The notes under the pieces were generated by a model, which was given only the letters and a program-made list of their open reading frames with translations, was not told where the DNA came from and ran no database searches. The position numbers were made by a program, and so were the translations under genes. DNA of 64,000 bases from Batillaria attramentaria (Eukaryota; Mollusca; Gastropoda; Batillariidae), in contig JACVVK020000034.1 of assembly GCA_018292915.2 (NCBI GenBank), forward strand, positions 2,106,001-2,170,000, read 5' to 3'. This document shows, piece by piece, positions 29,516 through 43,500 of this stretch; the stretch's first letter is position 1, and every line of letters begins with the position of its first letter.

Positions 29516-31226
29516 GTGAAACAGTAATACAATAGTGAAAAATACAGTGGAAACACACACACTAACACACACGAAACTACAGTGCATACAGATATTCACA
29601 CGAAAGAAATGGAGACACTGACCGAAACGTCACCAGCACGGCTAACTTCGCCACACTAAATAGGCAAAACACACTCAGGTGGGGCAAAACAAACAAATAA
29701 ATAAACAAATAAAACAGAAACATTAAGACTTACCGCAACGAACTGCTTGTCTGGTGACAGCCCCCTCGCGGCCAGAATATGACCTTGAACCAGGTTGTCC
29801 ACGTGCAGAAAGTCTACCAAGGAGTCACGTGACCCGTACGTCATCGCCACCAGTCCCTGCTCCAGGTAAGACTACAACATAGCAAGATATAGCAGAGCGA
29901 GGGTAAACTGAATAGCTTCAAGAACACGGGTACCAGTTACTGATCAGCGGAGGCACATCACATTTACTTTCTTTTCTACTGAATCGGTGAACGACCACCC
30001 TCAACATACTGAGAAGGAACCTGCTCCCCACCCACCTCCCTCGAACCCCCTCCCCCCCCCTCCCCCCACCGATTTTAGTGTAACCCAGCTCTCCCTGCCA
30101 GCACACCACCCTTCTCTTTTCTTCTCCCCCCCCCACCTAAAAAAACAACAAAACAAAACTAACAATCATACAAACAGCAACAAAACAAAAACACCATAAC
30201 CTCAACAAAATCCAGCAAACAAGCAATCAAACAAAATACAACCAAACAAAGACCAAACCCCTCAAAAAAACAAAAAAAAACCAAACCCCAAACCAAAAAA
30301 CCCCACACAAACAAACCCCCAAAACCCAAACAAAGCAACCCCCCCCCCACCACCACCACCACCACTAAAACCAAAACACCCAAACACAAGACAAAAAAAC
30401 CCCCAACAAACCCCAACAACATTGAACAGCAACACCACCCCCCCCCCCCAAAAAAAAACAACAACAAAAAAACAAAAAAAACAACAAAAAAACAAAAAAC
30501 AAACAAAACAAAAAAAACAGAGACAACAACAAAAACAAAAGCCACCCCCCCCCCAAGAAAAAAAAAACAAAACAAACAAAACAAAGGAAATAACAAAAAA
30601 CGGAACTAACTGCAATTTCAAGGCGAGAAAATTAACGGTGTAATTTCGTTCACCGAACGATGACAGTCCTCCAACTGAGGCCGTTCTACGAACGTCTGCC
30701 TTTTAGTGACAGGTTCCGCTGTTAAAATGTGATCATTTTCTTTTTCATTTTGCTCCTACAGGCGTTGCGCAGTTGTCTGGTGACAAGCCCCAGCTCCCTA
30801 AAGCCCCTGCAGCTCGGAGCCATGCAGGCAGAAGTGGCAATCAAAGAGAGAGCCCTCAAAACTAATAGACATAAATGCCGGGGAAATGAAAAACTTGCTC
30901 ACAGACGTGCAGCGGGAGCGAAAACAGAGGACTACAAATTTGATGAATTGCTCTCCATATTGGAGCGTGTTGTGTGCCCACGTTATGCGTGCTCGCACGA
31001 CTCCAGCTTCAACTGGTGGACGGCAGTCGTGAGAGAGAGAGAGAGAGAGAGAGAGAGGCGGGGGGGGGGGGGGTGCTGGAGTTTGGTGGGGGGTGGGGAC
31101 GGGGATGAGGGTGATCTGCATGGCAGAATTGTAAACATACATCGTTCCAATAGCAGCTGAGAAGCGTACGTTGGTGGTGAGGGTGGGGGGCTGGGTGGGT
31201 GGGGGGGGGGGAATTTTGGTCAGGTC

Positions 31227-31273
<47 letters not shown>

Positions 31274-31442
31274 ACCTGTCACCGTTAAACAAAAAAAAAA
31301 AAAAAAAACAATACACACGACTATCTCTCGATACTGAATTAGAGTAACTTGCAGATAGTGTGGGGGAAACTGATACAAATAATAATAGCTGGAATTGTGC
31401 CAGTTCAGTCCTAAATTTGTCGTTTGTTTAACTGTGACAGGT

Positions 31443-31507
<65 letters not shown>

Positions 31508-33232
31508 GACCTGACCAAAATTCCGACCACCCTCCGGCACCCCCACCACGCTTGCGACGTACGCCTCTCCCTAAAATCTCTTCTGCGCCCCCGGTAACCA
31601 GAACTTTCGGATGTTGACCCGCGCCACTAAATCCATTCTCTGCAACAGACTCCCTGCATTCCTGGTGACCAAACCTCCGCACTGACTCCCGCACTAATTC
31701 CATTGCGTGCTCCGCCTGATGCCCACAGAAGCAGAACCGATCAGCGCTCCCGAAAAAGACGCGTAATTTTCTTCTGAGGCTAAACTGCGGCAATCACAGC
31801 AACTAAAAGCATTAGGAGAGGGACAAGCAGCGAGGGTGCTGCGTTAACTATATTTGTCGCGGCCTCATTGATGCCATGGTTTCGGCCGCGATGCACTGCT
31901 GGCGATATTTCTGTTTGCGGGCGGTTTCTGCCACCATCCATGCACGCCGTGACTGGAGTGCTTCCGAGACAGTTCTGAAAGCGAGGTTCGAAGCCGAGTC
32001 TTTGTGAGTCTTCGAGTCTGTCTATCGGTGTTCAGCCCACAAAATTAAAAAAATAAATGCAATGCTGAGAAATTCTGAAACTTGAATCGCTGAGCTGGCC
32101 TTTCGCAATACGTGATTGTTTTGTGTTCATGTCCAGTGTCTGAAACTGAGAATGCGTGTGATTCACGTGAGCGTGCGTCTTGGGTTTAGGGATTCACGTG
32201 AGCGTGCGTGTTGGGATAAAACGCCTATATTAATGAGATTATTGTTATTATTATTATTAAAAGCACTCATCAAACCCACGACGCTTAGCATTTTCACCAG
32301 AGCTCCTCCACAGCAATAATCATGATCTGCAAAAGTGGAGATGCGGCTTCCATGGATGAGAGTGCCATAACGGGGCCCCGCATACCCCGCCTGAAGCTTA
32401 GCTCGGGCAGAAACTGGCTTCAGAAAAGAAATCTCGCCTCCCGCCGCTAGCTGGCTGCCTAGCGTTACTACCATACTCCTCCTCCTCCTCCGTCCTCCTC
32501 CTCGTCCACGGCAAAAGGGATCAGGAGGGCGAGATCGAAGTGATCGAATTGCTGGAACTGGCGTCTGGCATCGCGACCTTTGCAGGTTGTAAAAAAAAAA
32601 TATAAAAAAATCCCGTCCGTTTCTGCTCCTCCCTATTTCCAGTCGAGTGCGTGGCCGGCGTACAGCACCAATTTGCTTATGCCAGCAATTAGATTACGAA
32701 GGATTACGTGTATTACTTTTAGCGGGAGGGCGAGGCGGTCGGGCGGATAATGCCGCTTGCAGTTTAATGGTCGTTTGCCACAAATACCAGCCAGCGCCAT
32801 CGCATTCAGCGCCGCTTCACAACCATCCCGAACAAAGCTCCTGATGCAGGCAATATAAACGCTTGTTGTGTGTGTGTGTGTGTGTGTGTGTTGCTAGAGT
32901 GACGATGTTAAATGCCCAACACTGAGCATGTTCTCCAGTTGAGACACCCTCTAAGTCCCTCTTTATCCCCCCCCCTCCCACACACACACACCAATTTCAT
33001 TATTTTAGCCAACGATGGCACAAAAAAATAACAAAAATGAAGTTTTAAAAAGTTTATTTCAGTAAGCTGGCACCGAAAAAGGGGACTCCTAAACACACAA
33101 ACACCTGGAAATATCGAAATCAAGAATTTCCGTCTAAATCTGAAGGCCCGATTTAAAATCGTGATGAAATGATAAAATCGGGGAAAAAAGATGGAAAACA
33201 CATAATGACCAGGAAATACATGTAAATTCAAT

Positions 33233-33291
<59 letters not shown>

Positions 33292-33975
33292 GAGCTCGCA
33301 CGCACAGACGCACGCACGCCCAGACACACGCACGCACAGAGAAAATAAAAAAGAATCGCTAATACGCCGGTAACTCCCTCTCTGATCCCAAATCACCCCA
33401 AATCCTCTCCAGACGGCCCAAGCCGTGACCTGGCGAGTGACCTCAAAACAGACCAGGTTCCAACATCCACACGCGGTGGCTGTCGGGAAGTCCCAGAACG
33501 CATCGCGCCCAGACACCCCCCCCCCCCCCCCCCCCGCCCCCAGTAATCTGCCGTAATACTTACATACGCTGCTGTCCGCCGATGACAAACGGCGACAATA
33601 AAGTAACACTTGGGTTCCTGGCACGGTGCCAGACGGGGGGATCAGACCAAAGATGGATTGTCTGGGTTTCCAGCACATCGCCAAAAGCTGTGCGTATTTG
33701 GACACGTCAAGGGTGCTATAGATGATGGGCGGTTGAAAGATGTGTGTGTGCTTGGCTGCGTAACAGATTCGGTAATACTTCTCTAACATTTAGGACATGT
33801 GGGGGACGAAGCTTTGATGTGTAAGAGTGGGTGGGTAGGTGTTTGAGGTTCAACGTTCTGTTTAGCCACTGCCAGGGTAACTAAGAGGGAGCAGCGTAGA
33901 TTCAAATACAGAAAGGGTGGGTGGGTGTTTGGAAGGTTAACGTCCTTTTCCACTACGTAAGGGTGATATCAACGA

Positions 33976-34013
<38 letters not shown>

Positions 34014-35281
34014 TAACGTCCTTTTCCACCACAAATGGGTGATATCAAAGGCGGGACCTAACGAGAAAGGTGGTAAGACAGTTGTTGTAGTCCGAGGAAG
34101 GTTCGAGCGGAAAAATAACCACGGGGATTTGCATTACGCGATTTAACCAGTCGCTGTGGGAGTATAGAGATAAAATGAAAACAAATCACTTCGCAACAGA
34201 TGTATCTGTAATAGGATATTTCGCGCGCACCAAGGAACGTCACAATATCACACATGCACTCTGCCAAGAGCAAATATGGGTGAGCGGTGGTCTAATAGGT
34301 AATCGCGTCGGACTACTGAACGGCCGTCACCTGTCGAGCCCAGGTTATGTGATGCCGGTCTTTCTTGGCTACCGGGCTGCTCAACAGTGGGGGGGGGGGG
34401 GGTGTCTCTCCGGCCGGGTTCTCCGGCTTTCCTCCTCCCTCAGACTTCTTGACCATTCTGATTGCAACTTGGCCACCACGCATCCCAAGGGAGGCCCCGG
34501 CCCGGGGGTGAGTGGGGACAGATAGTTACAAACCGCACAGCGGCCATCCATTTCACTGGCCTGATCGTCCCTCACAGAGGGAGAGAGAGAAAGGGACCGC
34601 GGTACGTCTCATTACAGGGGAGGTTTGCGGTAAACAGAAAGAGAAAAGCCGACCAATACGAAGCGAGCTAATCACAGCATGCAGAGGGTAAATTCAATCA
34701 GCACGAACAAATAGTGAGGGTCGGAGGGTAGGGTAGGGAACCAGTGGGGAGGGGAGGACAGGGGAGGGGGCAGGGGGACTGAAGGAGGTGTACACACACA
34801 CACACACACACTGGACTGTCTCTAACGGACGTGGCCTCACAGGGAAGACCAGGGGGAACCAGATATCGAAGCTCGGTAGTGTAGTTCTCTGAGATTGATC
34901 CAGCCTCAGCCACCAAGCTTGGGCCGGTGAAATTAAAAGGGATGATATTCTAGTTATTGCTCTCTCTCTCTCTCTCCTCAGCTATGGCCTGTATTGGTTG
35001 GCTCGGCCAGTGCAGCTCTGACCCAGACATGACTGGAGGGGGAAGCTGGGAGTCCTGCAGAACCTGTGTGAGCATCGCAATGTTCTGGTCAAAGGCTCAG
35101 GGAGGCAGAACGTTGCTTGGGTCTGTGCAGGAGACACTTACGCGCTAAAATGCATTCGGTTCCGAGCAGTCAGAGGGCACAAAAACTTGAAGTATCCAGT
35201 CAGAAGGCAATACTACAATGTACTTGTAAGCGAACCAGCTATGAAAAAAAAACAAGTCGAATAATTTTCACCGTCGCACAC

Positions 35282-35347
<66 letters not shown>

Positions 35348-35467
35348 TGGGTGGCTGTTTGGGGGTTTAACGTCCTTTTCCACCACATACGGGTGATATC
35401 AAAGACGGGGCAACGACGAAAAAGCCAGCACAAATATTTGGCCATAGTCGGGATTCGAGCTGACGAC

Positions 35468-35518
<51 letters not shown>

Positions 35519-37379
35519 ACAATCGTGCTATTTCCAATACGCAGGCCTCGATAACAATTATGAGTGATTAGTGAAAACCCCATTGTAAGAACTCAAAGCA
35601 CGACGCTGGTGTCCAGATTTCATCAACTCCCTCCCTCCCTCCACACCTTCATTTCTCCCCGGTGTTTGCGCCGTTACCAGGCTAATCCTGAAGGTGGCAT
35701 TTCAGTCGGAAGCTCTTAATAAATCAGAGTCGAGAATCAAGAGACGGACTCTGTGCCCTATCAATCCATTTCCGGGCTCAGTCGCGCCGCCTGCCGGCAA
35801 AACCAGGCTACGCTGACGGTCCCCCCACCCCCACCCCAATCATTTCATGTTCCTAATGGTAAAACGACTGCCCGGAAACCGTAACACTAGGCGTAATCAG
35901 TGTGCTTTTGTTTAATCGCGAGTCATAAACCACCCTACGTGTATTGCGCACCGTCAGCAGTATGACACCCTCGGGATGCCAACGCTGGCCGTATGTATCA
36001 ATTCACTAGGTTTTCCCCTGCTCAGCTTGAAACGGCTGCGGCTATTTCAGTGGCAATTGCCGTAACATTTATCGTCATTACTAACCGCTCGGTTCAAAGG
36101 CGCTGTCCACCCACATTGCAGTCGAGAAAAAAGTAAAAGTGTGACGCTGAGAAGTGCGGGTGGGTGGGGTGGGTGTTTAGGGGGTTAACGTCCTTTTCCA
36201 CCATATACGGGTGATATCAAAGACGGGGTAACGATGAAAAAGCCAGCACAAATATTATTTTGGCCCCAACCGGGATACCAACTCACGACCCAAGCAATCG
36301 AAGTCCAGCGCTCTACCATTCGGCCACCCCGGCTCCCCACGCTGAGAAGTGCAGAAAATAACGAAGGAAGTAAGGCTGAAAATGTCACTTTCCTATCAGT
36401 GGTGTTGGCGACAGGGTGCGTCGCGAGAAATATCGCCGGTGAAAGAAGCCAGATGTTGCCTACTCCCCGCAATCATTCAACAGTACAATCCACTTTCGTT
36501 GTCCCTGATTTCCCACACCTATAATTTCAGTCTTTGCGGACCTGACGGGCGACACAGAAAACGTACAGCGACTTCGTTTCGGGATTTCTAACTGTTACAG
36601 TGACCGGCTTTCCTCTCCCAGCAAAATTATGATTTTTTTCCTTTTTTTTTAAATGGATAGGTAGGTTTGATGGCGCTGCATCGCGGCGACACGCTTCCGC
36701 AGGGGCAAGCAGCCCAAAATTCCCGAAAGGGACACTAGTGACTAAAGCAGTATACATTAAAAAGTTCAACACTGTCTTATCCTTCTCGCTCCACAATGGC
36801 ACTCAGTGTCCCAAACTCGGCGAGATCCAGCGAGGAGGCGGAAGACACGAGGAGCTGTGAAGGTCTCGCCTGATCCCATCTACCCTCCCTCAATGTCCGA
36901 TACGACCAGCAGGGGCTGGCAGACGAGTGTCGTTGTAAGTGATTGAATTCATTGAGTGGGGCCCGGGGACTGATCTAGATTCTGACCCTTGTCTCACACA
37001 CGCGCCTGCTTCTTTTTTTTACTTTGGCTGTCCGATACATATAACAACGAGTAAGCATAGTGTACAGTACAGCTCGTATCGAGACGGTTTATTTATTTAT
37101 TTATTTATAGTCTATGCGGAGGTTTGGCCGCTCTTCGTGTGGATGCATCTACCGCATTGTAATTTTTCAGTCGGGTGGTTCAACCGGTTGAGCTTCAGAC
37201 TTGAGGTCAGAAGCCCTAGGGTTCAAATCCCGACAGAACCAACCCCCCCCCCCAACGTGTTTGAAATCACGTTCGCGATCAACAAAAGACGTAAAAAATT
37301 TACCCCCCTCCCCCGGCCGTCACGACCTCTCATAAACAGTGCTAAAATGCCACTAGAGAGAGAGAGAGAGAGAGAGAGA

Positions 37380-37462
<83 letters not shown>

Positions 37463-38449
37463 TGGTAGAGTGAAGTACGAGTGTGTGTGCACAGAGAATG
37501 CCACAACATATCTATTTTGTGTCGCACATGTTCGTCATTTATGCTAATTGTATTTCTCGCACTTCCACGCACTGTCCCAACACATGAACTACCAAGCAGG
37601 CTCTCTGAGAAGCACAGTGGCTGGGTGTCTAAATTTGGTCTCGAGCTCCAAGACAGAAACGGAATACCAAGCACTTTAATGTGATCAACAGGATTCAGAA
37701 AGTTGCCAAAAAAGATTGTCGCTGACTCTTTTGTTGCAACTGGCAGACCTGTGTCATCTGAAATGCAGATCAATGAAGAAAGAATGAATTTTAATGACCT
37801 TGTGTGGGATGCGCGATGGTCTTGAAAGAACTGTTGATTATACTCTAGGGACCGTCAGTGCAAAACAGTTTTCATTGAAACAGGGTTTAAGGGCGATGTC
37901 TGACGCATAAAGATGCGAGAATCGCACAGTTCATGAAAGAAAAGGAACACGACCTCCTAGCAACAGTTAATTATTCTCAATGTTTCATTGTCCTAATGAC
38001 GCATAAAGATGCAAAGATTTAATGAGAGAAAACGAATACTACCTCCTTGCAATCGTTAATCTTTCTCAATGTTTCATTTTCCTAATGAAGCATAAAGATG
38101 CAAGAATCGTACAAGTTAATGAAAGAAAAGGAACACGACCTCCTAGCAACAGTTAATTATTCTCAATATTTCATTGTCCTAATGACGCATAAAGATGCAA
38201 GAATCGTACAAGTTAATGAAAGAAAAGGAACACGACCTCCTAGCAACAGTTAATTATTCTCAATATTTTATTGTCCTAATGAAACATAAAGATGCAAGAA
38301 TGCAAGCTCCTCACCACTGCTGTCTTTTAGGTTTTATCTTTTAGGTTTTATCTGTCTCATTTTAATCTGTTCTTTTGTTTTGGGTTTTATCACTGGTACT
38401 TGTTCTTGGTGTTTAATCTTGGTCTCTGCCTGTCCTTTATTTTTTTTCT

Positions 38450-38533
<84 letters not shown>

Positions 38534-40540
38534 TTTATGTTTTTAGTTGTTCTTACGTAGTGTGTATTGAGTGAATGTTTTTTTTTTTTTTTTTTTTAGG
38601 TTTTAGATTGTAAGGCGCCTAGAGCTCGTTCCACGGGGATAGGCGCCCTATAAATATTATTATTATTATTATCGTACAAGTTAATGAAAGAAAAGGAACA
38701 CTACCTCCTTGCAACAGTTAATTATTCGCAATCTTTCATTGTCCTAATGACGCATAAAGATGCAAAGATTTAATGACAGAAAAGGAACACTACCTCCTTG
38801 CAACAGTTAATTATTCACAATGTTTCATTGTCCTAATGAAGCATAATGATGCAAGAATCGTACAAGTTAATGAAAGAAGACGACCTCCTAGCAACAGTTA
38901 ATTATTCTCAATGTTTCATTGTCCTAAAAGACTATTACTCATCGAATATGGGCACACAGTCGCGTATTACCGACGCACTGGTGACTGCTAAGCAGCCCAA
39001 GGGATCACTGCATGCTAAGTGGAAGTCAAATTCAACTACTCTCGCTGAGAGACAGTGGGAGACTTATTAATTAGGAGGGTGAGGGCGATAATGAACGCTG
39101 TCACACGAACAACAGACGGCCTTCTGTTTCGTTTCTGTTCCTTTTCTTCCCTCGATTTTCAACTCCATCAACACCCTCCCCCCTCCCCCCCCCCCCAAGT
39201 CCTTACCCTCCACGGCTGGGTGGGGCAAACGGTACCGACGACTGTCTGATACTAAAAAGGAACTGAAGTGAGGGTCAAATGTGATTAGTGGCCCATGCAT
39301 AATAGTGTCGCTGATTCAATAACATGTCTGAAACAAAGCTCTGATTTTTTTTTTTCAATCCCGGCTGGGGCCAAATTTTTTGCTGGCTTTTTTCGTTGCC
39401 CCGTCTTTGATATCACCCTTATACGTGGTGGAAAAGGACGTTAAACACCTAAACACCCACCCACCCCCCTCTAATTTTTTTTTCACTCGGGTCGTGAGTT
39501 CCAACGCCGGCTAGGAGCTTAAAAAAAAAAAAAATCGTCGTTGTCCCGTTTCTGGTGTAAGCATGTTGAGGTGGAAAAGGACGTTTAACTCACCAATCAA
39601 CCGACCTGTCGAAGGTGGCGGCTGGTGTCATCAACCGTCAAAGCGTGGTAGCACAAACAGACCGTGGAGTCAAGTGCAATGTTAAATTTGAAGGGCCCTG
39701 TTTGGCGAATGTGCTGGTTTGTAGTGACGTTGCTGTCATGTAAAACGTGATTTTTTTTTTTTTTCTGATTTTTGTATTTTGTAAGGCAAGGTGCAGGGGA
39801 GTTGCAAGAGGAAGCAAGCTCTCAGTGAAGTTGGGACTTTTTGCGCACACAGCAGGCAGAGGTGACGCGAGTGGATTTGTGTGAAGTGGCCTATACAAAA
39901 TGTAGACTTGTATTACTCCAGGTGAGGCCTGAGCGGAAAGAAGACATTCGAACTGTTTTAAAACTCCTGTCAGGTGCGTGCCCTTGAATAGTCTGTGCAT
40001 GGTAACTGCTTTCCTAGGTTGAAGCATTTTTAGGGGTGACTATGATGCATGAGGCTAACACGGCTTTGGCTTGAAATGGTTTTCAAAACGTCCAAGTGGT
40101 CATCACATCCACAGCACTTGAAGTTAATGACGGTCAGGTGGTCACGCACACTCCTCAGCAGAGGCGTACTCGTCCGAAACCCTCATCCAGTGTCCGTCTG
40201 GACGCGGACTTCTCCGACCTTTCGACTGACACAGCGACCTCGTGGGTCAGGACGAGTCAGGGCCGACAGCGCCCCCTACAACCGGTCGATGGCAGAATGT
40301 GTAGAGGGCGCCACTCGAGGTCTGACAGGTCGCGTCGTTACAGCGCCATTGAATGGGAAAAAGAGCACAAGTCCCTTGACTTGTTGAGCTGACACAAATT
40401 AGCTCCTGGAAGATCCAAACACTGTCAAGCGACTGTTGCTACTCTGGAACAGCTCCAAGAAAGTGAGGGTGGGGCAGGGGGTGGGATGGATCAGAGGCGG
40501 ACGGATCCAGTGAGTGAGGCATCGGGAATCCTATGTTTTC

Positions 40541-40572
<32 letters not shown>

Positions 40573-43500
40573 GGCCATTTGCAGGGCGCTGCATAAACTG
40601 TGACACTGTGTTATGTGGCCACTGTTGTGGAAAGTTTAAATAAAGAGTTTTTTTCCCTTCCCTGTTGCCCTTAGAGTAATTCAACAGAACGAAGACAAGA
40701 GAGAAGAAAGAAACTTGCGGTCTGGATGACTCTTTTATCCGATTGTTGGATTAGATACATGATGTCTCCGGGTTCGAAGCCAGATACGGCCGTCTGCAGG
40801 TTGTTGCCACCCCAGCCCCCCCCCCCCCCCCGACACGGTGGGAGGAAGAAAAAAATCAACGATAAACAGAAGAAAAAAAAAATGTGAAGAAGTTCAAATA
40901 CCCAAGCTTAACTGAAATATTTGTTTTCCTCTGGCCTTCCTTGTACGTCTATCAAAAGCGTCATAAGCGACTTGGAATGCCGAAGTAAAATTTCCTTGTA
41001 TCTCTCCCAGAATCTTTGTCGTGAGTTCGCATCCCGCCGGCTGGGGCCAAATATTTGTGCTGGCCTTTTTTCTCGTTGCCCCGTCTTTGATAGCACCCTT
41101 ATGTGGTGGAAAAGGACGTTAAACTCCCAAACACCCATCCATCCCACCCCCAGTATCTTTGGATCCCTGATCGCTCATTCACTGAACCCTGCTGCCTGCG
41201 GTATGAATGACACAACATAGAGACGCACTGACAAGAAGGGCGGGAAGTCAAGCTGGGGAGGTGAGTGGAGTCACTGCCAAGACATTGGGCTGAAGATGAA
41301 GGCTAATCGGAAACGTCACGCTGGGCTTGCGGTCTGTGACTCAGACGCCGATTCAAGACAGTTCAAAAAACAAATTGCCGTGAGGCTCTCTCTCTCTGAA
41401 CGCCACAGGTAACCTGTCTGATGTGACGTGATCATCAATTAAGATTTTTAAATGTTAAAGATCAAATGGGTGTCCTGCTGATATCAAATGAGGTTTGAAA
41501 ATGAGGACAATTAAAAAAATGTTAATAAAAAGAAGGGTAAGGGGGAAAAAAACCCGCCAAGTACGAGTGACCGTGATATGCTCATCGAGAAGTGACAAGG
41601 TGACTACACAGATGGGGGAGAGGAGGGCGCATGAGGGATGGCATCACTGGATAGGGAGGGAAAGGGGTGTGGGGGGGGGGCTGGGGTGGCAACAACCTGC
41701 AGACGGCCGTATCTGGCTTCGAACCCGGAGACATCATGCATCGGATGAAATCGAATTAAAGAGTCATCCAGACCCCAAGTTTCGTTTTTCTCTCTTGTTT
41801 TCGTTCTCTTGAAATACTCTAAGGGCAACAGGGAAGGGAAAAAAACAAACCACTCTTTATTTAAACTTTCCACAACAATGATTACGCAAGTTACACCGGG
41901 AAGCCCGGATAGCCAAATGATAGAGCCGGTTTGACTTTCAGAGCTCGGGTCGTGAGTTCGAATCCTGGCTGGGGCCAAATCTTTGTACTGGCCTTTTTCT
42001 CATTACCGAGGCAGTGACGAGGAAGAAATGGCCGTAGAGCGTGCAATGTAGCGGTCATCGAACCGGATCGTCAAGCATCTTTCACAACACGATGAGAACA
42101 GATCAATTATTGACGTCAGCCAGGGTGTGTCGAGTGCCATCATGTCAGCGTCCAGGTAGTAGAGGAAATGGACGCCCGTTCTGATCGCTCTTGCATGACC
42201 GGCCACCATCAGGCGGCAGGAAGCTGGCAAGATACGCCCTCAATTCTCACAGCAGTGTCGAGTCCCGCGACATATCCTCTCTTTGTTGATATTTGAGAAA
42301 AGCGGAGCCACAATCATAAAGATCTGGGCAAATGGAGTGCTTTCTCTGTTAGTCTGAAGGTAAAGGAAGGCAGTGACTTTTGAACAGCGTGATAGTCATA
42401 AAAGTGTCTTTTGCATTGTAAAACAGAAACTTAGAAGATTAGAACTATTCAGCAAGTGAAGATCAGGACCGTAACGTGCCTGATGCGGGTCGTACGTCTC
42501 ACCAAGGGTGCGTGTGCGGGTGTTTGGGAGTTTAACGTCTTTGTCCACCACGTATGGGTTATACCAAAGACGGGTAAACCAGAAAAAAGGCCAGCACATG
42601 TATTTGGCCTCAGCCGGGAATCGAACTCACGACTCGAGTACTCAAAGTCCAGGGACCAGCTCGACCGCTCGATCATTCCGGCTCCCTTGTCTCACCGAGA
42701 CTGTGTCGTGGATACACAATGCGCAGCTAACATCTGAATTCCAGTGCCTATACTTGCCGAGCATGCACCATAATGAGTTAATGTGTTACTGCTGAGTGCC
42801 GTCAACCCTCAGTATCGAAACCACAGCTGTGTGAGTCGTGACCTTGTCCACTGTTGTCAAGTTCTGAATGCAATATCCCCCCCCCCTTTCTCCCTACCCC
42901 GGCCCGCATAATGAAAAGGCTAATCGCTCCACCACATTAAACCATTAGTATTTGACACGTGCAAAATGCCTAGATCAAACCAGATGCTATCGGTTACGTT
43001 CACAACAGGCCGTTGCGTAAATTACAGATCCAGTCTAAGTCATGACAGACTATAGCGGGAGGGGTCCTTGTCAAACTGCAGCAGGGGGGCCCTGTGAAGG
43101 TGCCACAGGAAACAAAAGCCCGAGGCGCACTTGCAGCAGCGGATGGCAGGCGACGTCATGAACGTCATCAGGACCCCGGATGATCAAAGACCATCACGGC
43201 AGTCAGTTCCTACAATGGCTGCCGATCCCACGCCATAAACGCCATCTCGCTTTTTCTCTCACGGGCCGGAACTTGGTCGCCCAACGTTCTCCTTTGATGA
43301 TTCATGGTGATTAGACTAATTGAGTATTGACTTTTTCTCCCCCCACTGCTGTTTTTACACGGCCATAGAACTCCCTTTGAGGCGGCAGCCATTTCGGGCT
43401 GAGTGAGCCCGCGAAAAGTGTCATTTGTCTTTTCAAGGACCGGACCCGCTGACAGACAGGCGTGGCGCGAGAAGAGCGCGGGGGAGACGAGAGTCGGCGA

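Noticed and set aside
30159..30643. Several overlapping frames of more than 100 codons on the minus strand
   Set aside because: Produced by the A/C-only tract; residues are Phe/Cys/Val/Gly runs with no domain.
32908..33789. 293-codon minus-strand frame, the longest open frame in the window
   Set aside because: Runs through a CA array and a C tract (Cys/Val and Gly runs) inside an intron; the unique parts have no recognisable domain and gene-like codon use is lacking.
37905..38932. Possible CRISPR-like array because of regular units
   Set aside because: Units are contiguous 89/97-bp repeats without unique spacers, in an animal genome.
40049..40392. Two overlapping plus-strand frames near 100 codons with mixed composition
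   Set aside because: No family resemblance, no clear splice sites, overlapping frames of similar length and adjacent to a dispersed repeat.
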